Below, in pieces: positions 36,726 to 50,002 of a DNA stretch of 64,000 bases (position 1 is the first letter of the stretch; the number at the start of each line of letters is the position of its first letter). Under the pieces are notes generated by a model. The model ran no database searches. It saw nothing but the letters and a program-made list of their open reading frames with translations, and was not told where the DNA came from. Made by a program: the position numbers and the translations under genes. Source of the DNA: Typhlomys cinereus (taxonomy: Eukaryota; Chordata; Mammalia; Rodentia; Platacanthomyidae); contig JALPQD010000053.1 in assembly GCA_023101885.1 (NCBI GenBank), positions 5,206,447-5,270,446 on the forward strand. The letters run 5' to 3'.

Positions 36726-37099
36726 GAATATTTTTGTCCTTCCCCCCAAATCTATTAATTGCCCAGTTTTCATTAGTATTTTGTAGGGTCCCATTTTTTG
36801 AGCAAGTTGCATGCAAAGTTGCCCAGGCAAGGCTTGAACTTGCAATCCACCAGTCTTTATCTCCAAATTAATGAAATACAGACCTCTTTATTTCACATTG
36901 TTCTGATAGGCTATATATCCATGTATAGATACCATGAACATTTCTAAAAAGTTATGGCAAGACATAGTAAGATAATGATAGTTCACAGGACTTGGGCTTC
37001 ATTTGAGGAACTGGTTCCAGTTCCTTTTATTTTTCTTGCTATTTGGTTTACCTAGCTATTTTTAATGTATTTTTTATTCTTTTGTATGTATATATATTC

Positions 37100-37205
37100 T
37101 TTAATATATATTAATAAATTCTTTGATATATACATCAGTATATATAGGTGTGTATATATATATAGGTATATATATACACACACACCTATATATATACATA
37201 TAAAC
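37100..37205. repeat. AT-rich tract with a large inverted repeat
   Basis: tatataggtgtgtatatata (37,141-37,160) is nearly complementary to the segment tatacacacacacctatata ending near 37,192, over a short loop. It could form a hairpin or cruciform. Confidence 0.85.
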
Positions 37206-37744
37206 TGAATTTAAGTCATTTTCACTTCATCTTACCCTATCTTATCAACCCTCCTCCCACGCAGCCTCCATCCTAATTTTGTCTTGCATGTATGTATGAG
37301 ACCTGCACGTCTGGTAAAGGCTGCTACTTACATTAACACTGTTCCTGGGTATGAGGAAAGGCTAACCCGCCCACCTTTTACAGACTTTATACAGGTAAAC
37401 ATACCTGCACAGTGTGTCGGTGGGCACAATCGTTCTGTCTCGTCCAGAAGAGTGTGTAACAGCACTCTCTCCCCACTCTCTGGCTCTTAACATTCTTTCC
37501 GCTGTCTCTTCCATGATGTTCCCTGAGCCTTGGTGGGGAGGGGAGTTACTTTTATATAGCTATAAACAGATTTTAGTTTTTTTCATTTATCAAGCATTAG
37601 CTTTCTAAAGCTAATTTTATGTAATATATAAAAATATTGAGTTATAGATGAGTAGGCTAAAATGTTATTCTATATTGTAATTACTTTTAAAAAGTAATTT
37701 TATTAAGGCAATAGAATAGCGGTGTACTATTAAAATATTTCAGT

Positions 37745-37870
37745 CTTGCCTGGTGATTGAGGCCTGTATCTCAGTTTTCAGGAGGCTGAGACAGGAAGAT
37801 TCTAAGTTCAAGACTGCCTGGGCAACTGGAATATACAGAAAACATGATTCTGTACTAAAAAATAAGGGAA
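37745..37870 (+). mobile_element. B1-like SINE
   Basis: tgcctggtgattgaggcctg, tcaggaggctgagacaggaa, ttcaagactgcctgggcaac and a tail of taaaaaataag. Confidence 0.75.
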
Positions 37871-39933
37871 CAAAATTTCTCAGCCCTACCTACACACAGA
37901 TGCCATAAGGGCTGGAAGACAGCAGAGGTACAAAGAAGTGGCAGTATATTCTACCAACGAGTCAGTGTCACCCCCAGTGTATGTGTCCTAAGGCAGGAAG
38001 AGTACTCAGCACATCCACTCCTCTTACCCACTGCTGGACAAGAAATTTCTGCTTTACCTATAATGCACAGCAAATGAACTTTCCCTTAGGGGCAATTGTT
38101 AAAGAAATCATCATATATGTATCAGACACAGTAAAACACCTTAATCACAAAAGCTCTGGTTGATCATTGTGAAGCACAGAAGCAACTACAACCCACAAAG
38201 GAAAGATCATCAGGGAATCAAACTTCACTGGACATTGAATCATGACAGTGAAACAATGAATACAGAGAGGAAGTGTGGGGTACGAGGAGGGGCAGGATTA
38301 TGAGGAGGATCAGTGGGGGACCTCAGCTATATGAGCACCAGGGCTTCTGTACACTGTCTAGTCCTTAAGCTATGATTCTTTAATTCCTTGAAGAGCTTTC
38401 AGCAGGGTAGGATCTGTGTAATGATGGAGAATTTAGTTTGGCTACAAATCTTGAGCCTGAATTCACCATTTCATCCAGGCAGTTCACGTTTTACTACCCA
38501 AGAAAACAATGCAAAAATCCAATGTGGCAAAATATAAGATTCGAATGACTATTTCAGGGGGCTTTCCTTCTGCTGCACATCTGTTGCTGCAGTAGTGAGA
38601 GACTCAAGGAGGACACTCCAGGAACCAGCACTGTCTGCTAAGTGTTGTGCCAGGAGCCCAGCAATAGCTTCTACAGTGGGAGCTGTGTCTGCAGATGGGA
38701 TTCCTTCCGTATGGAGAGAAGACAGAAGAGGCATTTACAGCTTTAAAAGCTGTAAAGTTGGCAATGCTGTGCATCCCCGGTTAAAAGTCGCATTTCCTAC
38801 TTGCCCAGGCAGCAGGAACCTCACTGTCTTCCTTGTCCCCATTAGGAATGAAACGCATCAGCAGCTTCTCCTGTAGGCTGTTCTAGGTGGCACATGTGTG
38901 CCTTCATGCAGTGGATGCTCCAGACAATCTATCGTACAGGTGGCATCACTCTATCGAGTTTACATCCAGGGAAATAGCTGAACCGAGAGTGCTCTGCTGT
39001 GTGCATGCAACATTCTCTAACACTTGCTGCAAAGTCATGCTAAAAGTAGAGTCTACCTTAAGGTAATCAATTTTATGATATATACTGAACAAATGTAAAG
39101 CGAAAGTGTAAATGTAACATACAAGGGTAGGGATACTAGTTCATCAGCCCTATATTACATCCCTACCACCAAAATTCAAAATAAAAATAAGATATAGCAT
39201 ACTCTCCAGATTATCAAGAAAACACAGAGCCTACCACAGTTGTCTAAAATTCAGTACGATACATGTGCAAGTGCAGGCTCTTCTGTCTGGAACCAAGTTG
39301 TATTAACAGTTTAATATTAAAACTCCTCTGCCCACAAAAATACATTAGATGAGCTAAAGGAAACTTATTTTTCCCTTCTCATTTCCCCCTCCTCCTCCTC
39401 ATTTTTTTAAAACTAACATAAGGACTCTATTTTCCAGTCATGGAAAATATAGTAATGGGGTCTAATTGGAATCTCATGACTATTAAGACAGAATTATCAG
39501 TATGGTTTGCATGATATAACCGAGCATCTTTATACTGACAACGGCTTCATTTTATTAACCACCCAGCTATCATAAACACCCTGGCTGGTGAATATTTGCA
39601 TTTTAAGTGATTTTCTACCATGGAAAAATTTCATTCCTTAAAAAAAATTACAAGTTGTAATCTGTATATATAGAGTTGGCAGAAGACCTTATCAAAAGCA
39701 CAGTTGTTGTTTTGCATGCAATTAAACCAATATAAATAACATACATTTCTCAAAAATATCGCTTATAAGCAAATTTGTAGTTAAAATGCAATCCATCAAT
39801 ATAGCTCATTACCAAATGACTGTTCAGAAATAGACAGGATAATTCTGAACATAAACAAACAATGAACTAACAACCATGTAACATATCTGTTTTAACAGAC
39901 TCTTGGGGGGATACATAAAAACACATTAAGTAC

Positions 39934-40108
39934 CTTTAACTACCAATTCTGCATAGTTTGAGATCCCAACACCTCCTTCCGTGCGAATCATGCAACGATA
40001 CTTCCCAGCATCTTGCTTGGTCGTATTTACAACACTGAATGAAGCTATGAATCTTCTGGAACTCGTGACTTTTATTTCCTTCAGAGGAGCATCTCGGACA
40101 TCAATGCC
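39934..40108 (-). CDS. PTPRM: PTPRM exon (exon 6 by family numbering): second half of Ig domain
   Basis: This 175-bp exon encodes 58 codons plus the first base of a split glutamate codon. On the minus strand it follows an acceptor reading cctcacag and starts GIDVRDAPLKEIKV. It ends YAELVVK plus G, then a donor reading GTACTT. It holds the Ig signature D-A-G-K-Y-R-C, whose cysteine pairs with the one in the upstream exon, and an N-glycosylation sequon, N-T-T, just before it. The Ig domain of PTPRM is part of the homophilic adhesion interface together with the MAM domain and first FN3 repeats (family knowledge). The donor is weak: position +5 is T, not the usual G. The exon is not a multiple of three, so skipping it alone would shift the frame. 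There is no stop codon, insertion or deletion. Confidence 0.97.
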
Positions 40109-43100
40109 CTGTGAGGACAAACAGAAGCAATCTCAACAACCTCAACGCAACGGTAAGACAGGGTGTCGCACCATCTTCATTATCATGCCCGTCTCAAGTT
40201 CAACGGTTTATCACCCAGAGGCAGTTTTTCCAGGAACAGCTGGCTGTGAAACTACAATTCTGTCCTATCAACAAACTGAAAATTAAGAATACAAAATTAA
40301 GCATGGTGAAATATCTTGCTTGTAATGCTTAAAATATATTATTTATGTTAAATTTCCTGACTAGTGGGAAAGGAAAAATGCAAGGGCCTCAATTGCTTAC
40401 TTGGCTTTCTATCAATGTCTGTTTGTTTGTTTTCTTAATGCTTTGTCACCTTACAATTTTAGGTTCAGATAGTAAACAAAAATCAAGTTATCCAATATGC
40501 TATTGCTGATCCTAACTTCTATGTGAGCAGTGAAAACATTGTCGATATAATGCTAAATGTTCCCAGTGAATAGGCCTGAAGTTCTGTAATGTTCTTCTCA
40601 GATATTTAAAAAAAATCTTCACAGAAGTAAAGCTTCATAAATATAACATGATTCTAAAATGTAACAAGAAAAGTTCCTTTGTATCTCCCAGATTTCCAAG
40701 TCTCCATGAGGCTACTTCTACTGCTAGGCAGTTTTTGTCTTTGATATCCTTATACACCAAATCAGCCCTCTATTTATGTGCTCTTGAAGGGCCATTCTAT
40801 GCTTGCAAGTGTTGAAAGACAAAAAGAAGATGTTGGAAATTTTAACTCCATATTTTGACACATATTGGGAAAGATGCCTTCTTCAGTATGTTACTTCTAA
40901 GTATTAGCAGAAAATACTAGACAATGATCAAGGGTTATGCCGGCTCTCGAGTTCCATGTCCATTGGCCGAGCTTGGGTGCCAACTTGCACTATCTCTGTG
41001 ACAAGTCCCTAGTGTCAAGTCATGTGACAAAGATGCCTCAGTGGTCAGGGAGATTAGCCGGACGGTGGAAGTCCCACTGTGGATCAACTTCAGATACTGT
41101 GGACTTTATTCGTGAATGCAGATCTGAAGGGTCATTGGAAACTACCCAGACAAAAAGAGGAGAATGGAGAAGAGACCCTTCCAGTCACAGGGAACAGTAT
41201 GAGAGCCCAACATGGATGAAGTTAAGCAGTGAGAGGAACTGGGAGAGGTGGGGTGCCCCGTGCATTCAGGGACTTATAGGCCTATTAAAAATGGTTTTAT
41301 TTACTGCTATAAAGTTCAAAGCTGCAGGAGAATAAAGCTCATTTGTAAGGCTCAGTGATTTATATTATGCAAAGTCTTTTGAAAGCCTTTTTCTGTAATA
41401 TTTTCTGGCAGTCTCTTCTAAGGACCATGAGTTTGGGAGTCACCCTAACTTCAAGGCCAAATCAAACATGTTCCCTAGGGGTGACTCACTGTCACAGGGC
41501 TCCACTGTCCTCACCTAAAAAGCCAGGAGGCTGAGAGTGACTTGCAGGGCACTTGTGAGAAATGAAAGACAGCGAACACACTGACATCATGGTTGCCACC
41601 ACACAGCCCACCCAAGCTTTGGAGAAAATGAACCATGAATCCCAGGAGGAAAGCACACAGGCGATCAAAAATCCCACCTTTGTTACTGATACACGAGACG
41701 ACCACCTGGAATGCAGTGTGCAGAAACAATGGTTTTGCTAATATTGACACACAGAATTAGACAGATTCACTCACCCAGTCAGCACCCCACATGGTAGGTG
41801 CTGCTGTGAGACAGGATGGAGGACCAGGGTTCCTAGAGCAGCTGTTCTCTTAAGAGAGGGCTGGGCTACACATGCTCTGTGCTTCCTCCCAGAGAGCTGC
41901 TTGGGAAGCCAGAAGTGCTGCACTAGCAGAATTCCTGCCACTTGGAAGGAAACATCAGGAATACAGAAGAAGGGTTCCAGTTACATTATCTTTAGTATTA
42001 ACTGTAAAAGCAGCACTATTTTATATCTTAAGAATTCTTCGATCAGAACATAGAGTCCCATATTTGTGCGCTGTGTTAAATTTACAATTTTGATCTGACA
42101 AGCAGTATGAAGAAGTCCAAAAACAAACCCACAAAAATAACCATTGCTAACAAATACTAGAGAAAGTGTTCCTCTTTGGGTGCCAGGCATTCAATTTCCA
42201 ATAACCCCATAATAATGTTCTGCTACCAGAAATAGGCTTAGATTTACTACTCCATAAAACTAATTTTTTTCTCATAGTGAAAAACACAAATCCAATCTCT
42301 CATTTATAAGTGAAAATATTAGACCCTGAAGAAAGACAGAGTACATATTGATAAATGTGTGTTTTGCTTATTAACAATGCACACACAGTAAAAGCCAGGG
42401 GATTATGTATGTTTCTATTTACTTGTGGCATAAGTCCATGAGAATAAGCCCATGAGAAGAAACAACCGATATCCTGAACCATTTTTCCTCGCAGAAGCAA
42501 ATCTCAAAAGGATGCTTATTGTAAACAAAATTTAAGATATTCCTTGACTCCCAACCACAAAGCTGCACTGCAGGCACCAAGGGAAGAAATCACCTTTTGG
42601 ATTTACAAGCATATGAGAGAAATAGCTCCTGGGAGCTACTGTCTCATCATGCCATAGGTTTACACTGTAAAATGCACGGCCTCAGATCTGCCCATGCAAA
42701 CCTGACTACATCACACAAACCCTTAGGAAAGAGACTTAACAAATTCCACGTATATAATCACACAGACAGATAGACTCATTTTCTTCCTGAGTAATAATAT
42801 GTAGGGAGAGAATCCACACACTAAAAGCCATCATTTTAACACAGAATCCACACAAGGATTCTAAACAAATCATCTTGGTCAAATCTGTAGCCCATGTTGC
42901 CTGAGATCATTTACACATGCATGACTCCATTCAAGGAGACTCAGCAACCATCTTTCATGGGGCATGCTCTCTATGGTGGCAGCAGATGTAAAAGAACTTA
43001 CTGAGTTGGATCTGATTAGAGAAGCAGATAAGTGATGAGCCCATCGAGTACTCAGAGAAAAGGTCCTGACAAGAAAGGGATCAGTCCAAGCTCCAGGGAA

Positions 43101-43145
43101 GTACGACCCTGACACAGTCTTGAAGGTCATAGGAGCATCTTATAT

Positions 43146-43366
43146 AGAGAAAAAGAAGGAGGAAGAAGAGGAAGAGGATGAGGAAGAGGAGGAAGAGGAG
43201 GAAAAGGAGGGGGAAGAGAAAGAGAGGAAGGGGAGAGTGAGGAGGAGGAGGGGGAAGAGGAGGAGGAGGAAAAGAAAGAGGGAGAAGAGGAGAGGAAGGG
43301 GAGAGGGAAGAGGAAGAGTAGGAAGAGGAAGAGGAGGGGGAAGAGGAGGAGGAAGGGGGAGAAGGA
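43146..43366 (+). repeat. 221-bp polypurine tract
   Basis: GAA, GAG and GGA units run almost unbroken; I see only three T residues (43,179; 43,238; 43,319) and no C. Mirror-symmetric stretches occur. The Glu/Arg/Lys-rich frame here and the Leu/Ser/Phe-rich frames opposite are artefacts of composition. Confidence 0.95.
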
Positions 43367-44409
43367 TGGGAAGCCAGTGCATGAACAGCGCCCCAGCATC
43401 AGGAGCTCAGGGAGAGACAATATGTTTATTTCCCATGTCTAAGACAGCAAAATCTCTAGGGCTGAAAAAAGAAGCATGATTCGACCATGCCACAGAATGC
43501 ATGAGAATTACTCTCTATTTGGCTACCAGAAAGAGTAACTTTTTAAACTTTTAAAATTCATTTTTATACTTTAAAAATTCTTTTAAAATTCATTTCTTGC
43601 ATGTGCACACATGTGTGTGTATGCAGGAATATGGAGAGGAAGCTACAAGTATGCCACAGCGTCTCTTGATTTGATCTAAACCATCCTTCCTGCTTTTACC
43701 TTCAGTCATGCCTTTTGCTGTGTGATTCCCACCATACTGGACTATATCTGCTCTGGAACCATTACCTCAATAAGTATTTACTCTCCTAAGTTGTAGGTAA
43801 AAATGCTGCACTGGTGAGTTTGAAAATGACAGCAAAATGTGAACTAGAAGTAGATCATTGTTTAGATTTTCTATGATACTTATAGAATGTGTCATTTTAG
43901 TAAGTAGATAATCAAATGATAAATAAAAATTACATATGTGATAAGAATGCTTGTTTTTTGTGTGGATCAAATACTCAGCTCAATACTTCTATTTAATTCC
44001 ATGATATCACCTGACTGTTCCAGGATGAAACTATTTTCTTACTAGCCAGCATTTTAAAATGAAAAATTAGTCTCTTTATATTATTTTTAAATGATAATTC
44101 CTTATTATGTGCTAAAACATAGACTATACCAAACTCTTCACACAGGACAAAGGCATTCCTTGAAATTACACTTTCAAGTAATCCTAAGTGAATATTTTTC
44201 AAAAATGAAATATACAAACCAAACTAAGTAAGATGAAGGGTACTTCACATAATTTAAGAGAAGAGCTTTTAATACTTCTAAAATGTACACTTAGCATTAG
44301 GGGTGCATGAAAATATTTAAATATCTATAAAATTAATCATGCAGATTGAGCCAGGCCACTTACATCGACCTCATTACCAATAATCCCATATAAAAAGAAA
44401 AATCTCATT

Positions 44410-44735
44410 TGCTGCCTAAGGAGATGATTCAGTTGTGAGAGCCCTTGCAGCTCGGGCAAAAGGACAGGACTTTGGCTCTCTACATCCCACACAAAATGTT
44501 AGGTGAGTATGGCAGCCCACCTGTAGTTCCAGCCTCAGAAAGTAAAGAGTAGGAAGCCCCGGAGAAAACTGGTGAGACAGACCAGTCATATGAGCAAGTT
44601 ATGAGTTGATTCGAGATCCCGCATCCAAAGAATAACGTGAAAGAGTGACTGAAGATGATTCCCCATATCAACCGCTGGTCTCCAAACACACATGTCCACA
44701 CACAGGCGTGTACCACACTTGCCATGGAAAACTAA
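44410..44735 (+). mobile_element. B4 SINE, diverged
   Basis: A degenerate head (ggagatgattcagttgtgag) is followed by gtgagtatggcagcccacct, gtagttccagcctcagaaag, gatgattccccatatcaacc and cacacatgtccacacacagg, in B4 order. A CT tract follows. Confidence 0.65.
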
Positions 44736-44763
44736 CTCTCTCTCTTTCTCTCTCTCTCTCTGT
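44735..44763. repeat. (CT)n microsatellite
   Basis: A CT-rich tract with one TTT interruption lies next to the B4 end. Confidence 0.9.
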
Positions 44764-47700
44764 CTCCCCCATCTTTGAAACCAAGGTTAAAATGATTGAA
44801 TTCCAGAAACAACTGTGTGACTGGAGAGAAGGAAGATCGAAGGGGTGGCAGAATCCTCAGGTCCTCAGGGGAATTGGGGATGGGGGCGTATAACTGTGTA
44901 GACACACATGATGAGGCCAGGGAACTGCTGAGGGGAATGGCAGGACAGGAGCAAGAGCAGAAGGAACTGGTAGGTCAGCAACAGGGAGAACTAAAAAAAG
45001 AACCAAAATTGCCCAAACCCCCAAATACCAGAGAACTGTGTAACTGAACTGGGACCCCTTGGATGACCGTATACTTTTTTTCTTCTGAAATCCTGGCACG
45101 TGTGCATTACTAAAAACCTTCTCGTTCCTCGAGGCTAAGAAGGTCAAATGCAACAGCTACTTTGGATTCCTGATGAACTCGTTGTTAGCTGACCTCTTTA
45201 AAAAGCACCCACACCTGGTTAAAAGAGGAAGCAATGAAGGGAATCTTCAAAGCACCACGGAGAACTCAGAGGAGAGAAGAGTGATATATCGGCCATCCCT
45301 GTTAGTGTGATGTATTGCCGAAAATACTCCTTGGCATTCTGGGTATTTTAAGCTGAAAGAAACTGAGGAAACTGTACAGAAACTGGAAGATACCAGTCTG
45401 CAGAAAGTGAGATTCCCAAGCACATTTCTCTCCGAAGCAGGAATCTGTTAGAGTTCTCTGTACTATTGCCAGTAAACTCAATCAAACGGCTTACAGGTGG
45501 GGGTATTTCTTACAATTCTTGGTAACAATTCCTTTTCCAGTTTGTCAGGAGAGTTCCTATCCACATCAGGAGCCAAGAGAACTGGTTATACCATATCCAT
45601 TGGTGAGAGAGGGACAATCCTCACTTGCAAGACCAAAATGCCTGACCAAGTGAGTGCCAACTTCTTTAACCAGCTCCCTCCATTTTATCCATATGCCCAG
45701 AGACTAGTCTCACCCACCATGGGTTGGGTCTCCCCCATCAATCAGAGGACCCCCTGCAGTGTTGCTCAGAATTTACCTCAACTACTAATCTCTTTACAAA
45801 TGTGCCCTGAACACCAGTCTTCAATTGTCAAGTTGATACCTTTACTTAGCTATGACACCACCAAAGCTAGAATTCTTCCCTGAAACAGCCCGCAAAACCC
45901 AAGAAATCCTTCTTTGCCCTTCTCTCTCCCATGCCTCTCAGGCCTCTCATGGGATGCGCCCTCGGCCAGGACTAGAGCTAAAAACATCACGCAGAGTTGT
46001 AAAAAAGAATCGGAACACACACAAAACATTGTTTTCTTCATAACTTTTCTTCCAGAGGTCTTGACCTTCAATGTCCCCAGCTAACTGCCATGTCTCCTTC
46101 CCAATCCCCCCAGGGAGGCCTTAACCCACAGTAGCCTGAAGATGGAAGCTTGGTCCTGCCCAGCAGTGCCACACGTTCCCCATCCCCGTCTGGAACAGGC
46201 AGTGACCACACTACAGAATATTCTCCCCCCTCCTCTTACAAGGTGGGAGTCCCCTGGGGGAGGAGCTTTGCCATACCTTCTGCCGCTACAGCTCCAGTGT
46301 GGAAACCAGGCTCAGAACAGCCTAGAAAGGACTGGTGGCAACAATAAATAGTGTTTAGGGAACGCTTGGATGATTCCATGAACTGATTTGGGGGAGGTTT
46401 TTGGTCTCTAAATAACTGACTCCTGACTGGAATGGTTGAGGACGGGGGAGGAGAGGAATGGTTGTCTACTCTGACATCGTGCAACTGAGATGTGCAAAGA
46501 CTCAGGAGCCTTTCCCTGTTGGCCTCTCTCTGTACCAGTGATAATCAAGGCCAGGCACATGCTCAGAGCCTCAGTCACTCCGGAGTGGGCTGGAGAGCCA
46601 CCTGTGTTATTCTTGCACAATCACATGATGAGAACCAATTATGGGGTAGAGCTAGCAAATTGGCCAGTTAATTTGCTTTCCAGTTTTCCCCAAAGGAAGA
46701 CGAAGGTAGACCCGCCAGTCATTTGCACCCTAGAGAACTTAACATAGGATAAGACTGTGACCATGACTAACAGCAGGTGTTCAGAATGTTCTTTATGACG
46801 TAGAGCCCATCATGCAGGATGTCCTAGGAAAGGCTGTTGGGAACAAAATCCGACACTAAACTCAGAACCTGAAAACTCCAGGTCCAAGGTAGTTAACGAA
46901 ATTGCTGCTGCAGCTTTTGTTAACTTATTGAAAGAGCCATAATGAGGGCGCTGGGGAAGAAACCATCTCATTGGGTTAAATACAACCTTTTATGAAGCAA
47001 GAACATCTTCAAACAGGCATGGATTCCAGTGTGAGCTAGTCAGGGGAAAAAAACCCTGATAGCTCCTTAAATTATACTTACAAGCTTCTTTAGGCAATGG
47101 TCTAACTGGAGGACTTCTAAATGAACAGTAATTTACCAGCAAAAAGATACATATTAAGTCTCTCAGGAATAGTTTTGCCGTAATCAGAGCTATGATTGAA
47201 AGAAATTGAGGCCTAGGAAGTTAGCAGCATTTGGCGGGAATTAATCAATCCAGGGCCCTTTGGAGTTGCTGGGAGTGGCTGAGCTTAGGGGAAAGTGAGT
47301 GGGCCCTTCCCCATTTTGCAGGTGGGGATGAACAGCACTTCCTTCTCTTCCAGAGCAGAAAGTGTTGCATTCACCTTTCGCAAACATGCCTGCCTGTAAG
47401 ATATTACCTTTGAGATCATCAGTGAACATTTTCAAGGTGGTCATTTTCTCCCCCAAAGCTTACAGGATCTAAATTAAATATTCTCAGGCCACTCAGCAAA
47501 TTTAGTTTCTCTAGCCCATGACTTTGTTTTAAAGCTTAATAATTAGGACAACATATTGCTAAAAGATGATTGAAGCGACCCAGTGTGTTAGTGTCTGCAG
47601 CCTGCCCATTTGGGAATCCAGAGTCTACATTCTGTTCTTGCAGGACTTGGAAAGAAGCTAAATAAGTGTCATGTTGTGTGTGAATCAAGAAATCAGAAAA

Positions 47701-48486
47701 GAATTTTGCAGGACTTAGGGATCATGGGGCTGAGGAAGTGGGTTTTCAGATCAGTGACTGAATTCTCTCTCCGGGCTTCTGGAAGCATCCATTCTGATCT
47801 GTGGTACAGAGATCAATTTCTACTTCCTACTTCACTATGAAGCAAGACAACTCTCCAATCATTGGTTGGAAGTCTACCCTGTAGGCTACATGGGACATCA
47901 GTTCTTAGATCCCCTGTGACTGACTTAAATAACATAATAAAGTCACTTTTATTCAGTGATTCCTTCAAGAATCTCCTAGAAACCTCACATGCTCTCAGCA
48001 ACAGAAAGTGAATCTTTAAGCTGAGGTACTCCAAAAACATCCCAAGTTAAAACACATGTTATAAATTTGAAGCCTCTCAGAAGTTTGAATCTAAATGTTC
48101 AACACTATATTGAGTAGATGCAGCTGTAGGTAGGTAACTGACTAAAACAATAATGGATGTGATTTTCACCACTCAAGATTTTAGACAGTAAATGGTTCCT
48201 ATAGCAACTGAAGACAGTCCACTTTCTGTATTCCTGCTATTTCCTGGTGGTAAGTGATGTTAAATTTATGCCTTAATATATATGGTGTAAAATACTTAAG
48301 TTAAGCTTGCTGAGGGAACCATAATTTTACCTCTTTATAAATCATTTTGTGGCTTTTATACCTAATAACAAAACGGTTCTGATATACAGTTGTGAATTTT
48401 CCTCCTTCTTATACAGAAGGCTAAAAGCTGCCACAAAACATTGACCACATGCATTTGTTCCTAACTCAAAAGCAAAGGCTACTCTG

Positions 48487-48519
48487 CACACACACACACA
48501 TACACACACACACACACAC
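48487..48519. repeat. (CA)n microsatellite
   Basis: CA units with one TA interruption. Confidence 0.92.
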
Positions 48520-49956
48520 TCCACATGCACAGCTAAGCTTAAATTCCAGGTGAGATTATCATCTAAACTACTTCAAATATTAACGAATCCTTGTGAAATG
48601 TGTAGATTTTCCTCTGTCCTATGCAAGGGACATTTTGGGTTAGGACACAGAATTAATACACAGATTGTCTGGGCACACATCCCAGCTCCTATTATCAGCC
48701 TGTATCACTGAAAAAATTCCTGAAACCCCAGGAGATTCAGTTTCTTCTTCTATAATGGGCATAATGTTCTTATATAGTTCAGTTAAAAAGCAGTCAAAAC
48801 ATCACCTAGCACAGTATTTACACTTAGCAGTAAGTGCCATTATATTTTACATTAAGTATTTGTGGAAATTAGTACTGTAAATACCATGCATACGATGTGA
48901 GGTTTATTCTTTTCCAAGCCAAATTCTATAGCTCAAAAGAGCTGTTTATTATGAGAATTAATTTAGGTCACAAAAAATCTCAAGATATCTCCCCCTCTCA
49001 AAAAAGATTTAAAAATTACCTGAATTCAGAAAAAGAATACAAGAAATTTATTATGCAAGGAAGAAATATTTTTTCACAACTGGGTCTTTGCAGCCAGCTA
49101 GGTGTAATTATATTAACACACTCTCAAAAAATGTATATCAATCTATAGGCCAATAAATAATTTTTTTTGATTCCAAGTAAGTTTTTTTCCTATAAGGAAA
49201 AACATTTACCAACTTAAAACCTTATATTGAATGATATTCTCACATATAGTGGAAGGGAGGGGCTTTGTTCAACTATTATTAGGATACCACTAGTCTCAAA
49301 AGGGACAGGAAACCCCACAGATACCCAAGTGGTACTATTCCAGATTCTTAATAATACTTGTGTTTTAAGAGTTCTTCTAGTAATCTCCTTTTCCTTCCTT
49401 TTCTATTTCTAAGAAATGATATAACCCATAAAGTCATTGAAAAAGATTATTCTAGTCTCTAAACATTGAATTCTGTTTAGAAAGAATAAAACTTTCAATG
49501 GTGATGTAAAAATCGTCTGAAATGAACACTGATATTTGCAGGTAAATCTGAGATATCTGGTAAAAATACTAATGTCACATTTATACCTTGGCCTAAAGAC
49601 ACACATTCATAGATGCACATATGAGACCATTTGCGTTAGTAAGAAGCTATCTAAAGTCAACTATCCACAAAGACAGAGACTTGCCAACACACTGTGGGTT
49701 TGATTATCATTTTCAGTTAGTGTAAAGCTGAAACAGGTGTTATAAATGCAAGAATTTCCAAAAGAAGTAAGTAGAATTACAGAGAGAAAAACTTCAAATA
49801 CTGAAGAAAGGAAAACAGGCTTAATATAGACATATATGGCCAAAGGGTAAGGTACTATATAAAAACAGCACCCCACAAAGAAAAAAAACTATCAAAAAGT
49901 ATGGAGAGTTACAAAAAGAATAAAAGAAAATAAAACTTCCAGTTTTCCTTCTCAAT

Positions 49957-50002
49957 GAGTGTGTGTGTGCATGTGTGCGTGCATGTGTGTGTTTGTGTGT
50001 GA
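49957..50002. repeat. Imperfect (GT)n tract
   Basis: GTGTGT with GCAT and TTT interruptions. Confidence 0.85.

Larger units (their letters stand above)
33967..39933 (-). other. PTPRM: PTPRM intron between Ig and first FN3 exons (5,967 bp)
   Basis: It is a phase 1 intron with a weak donor (GTACTT) and a good acceptor. It contains ID, B1 and LINE-like fragments plus an AT-rich palindrome. The stretches 34,840-36,385 and 37,875-39,930 show no recognisable gene or repeat. Confidence 0.9.

Noticed and set aside
39926..40120. Possible start methionine and stop around the second Ig exon
   Set aside because: The leading residues come from the intronic acceptor and the trailing ones from the donor; this is an internal exon.
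40937..41335. 132-residue open frame on the plus strand
   Set aside because: There is no recognisable family, and it lies inside the intron antisense to PTPRM without A-tail or target-site repeats.
43120..43479. 119-residue Glu/Arg/Lys-rich open frame
   Set aside because: It is the translation of the polypurine tract. Such tracts lack stops by composition, and no splice site, start context or conserved domain supports it.
44890..46750. Possible retroviral or gene-derived block with several open frames
   Set aside because: I found no LTR pair, A-tail, or recognisable protein motif; left as unassigned intron.
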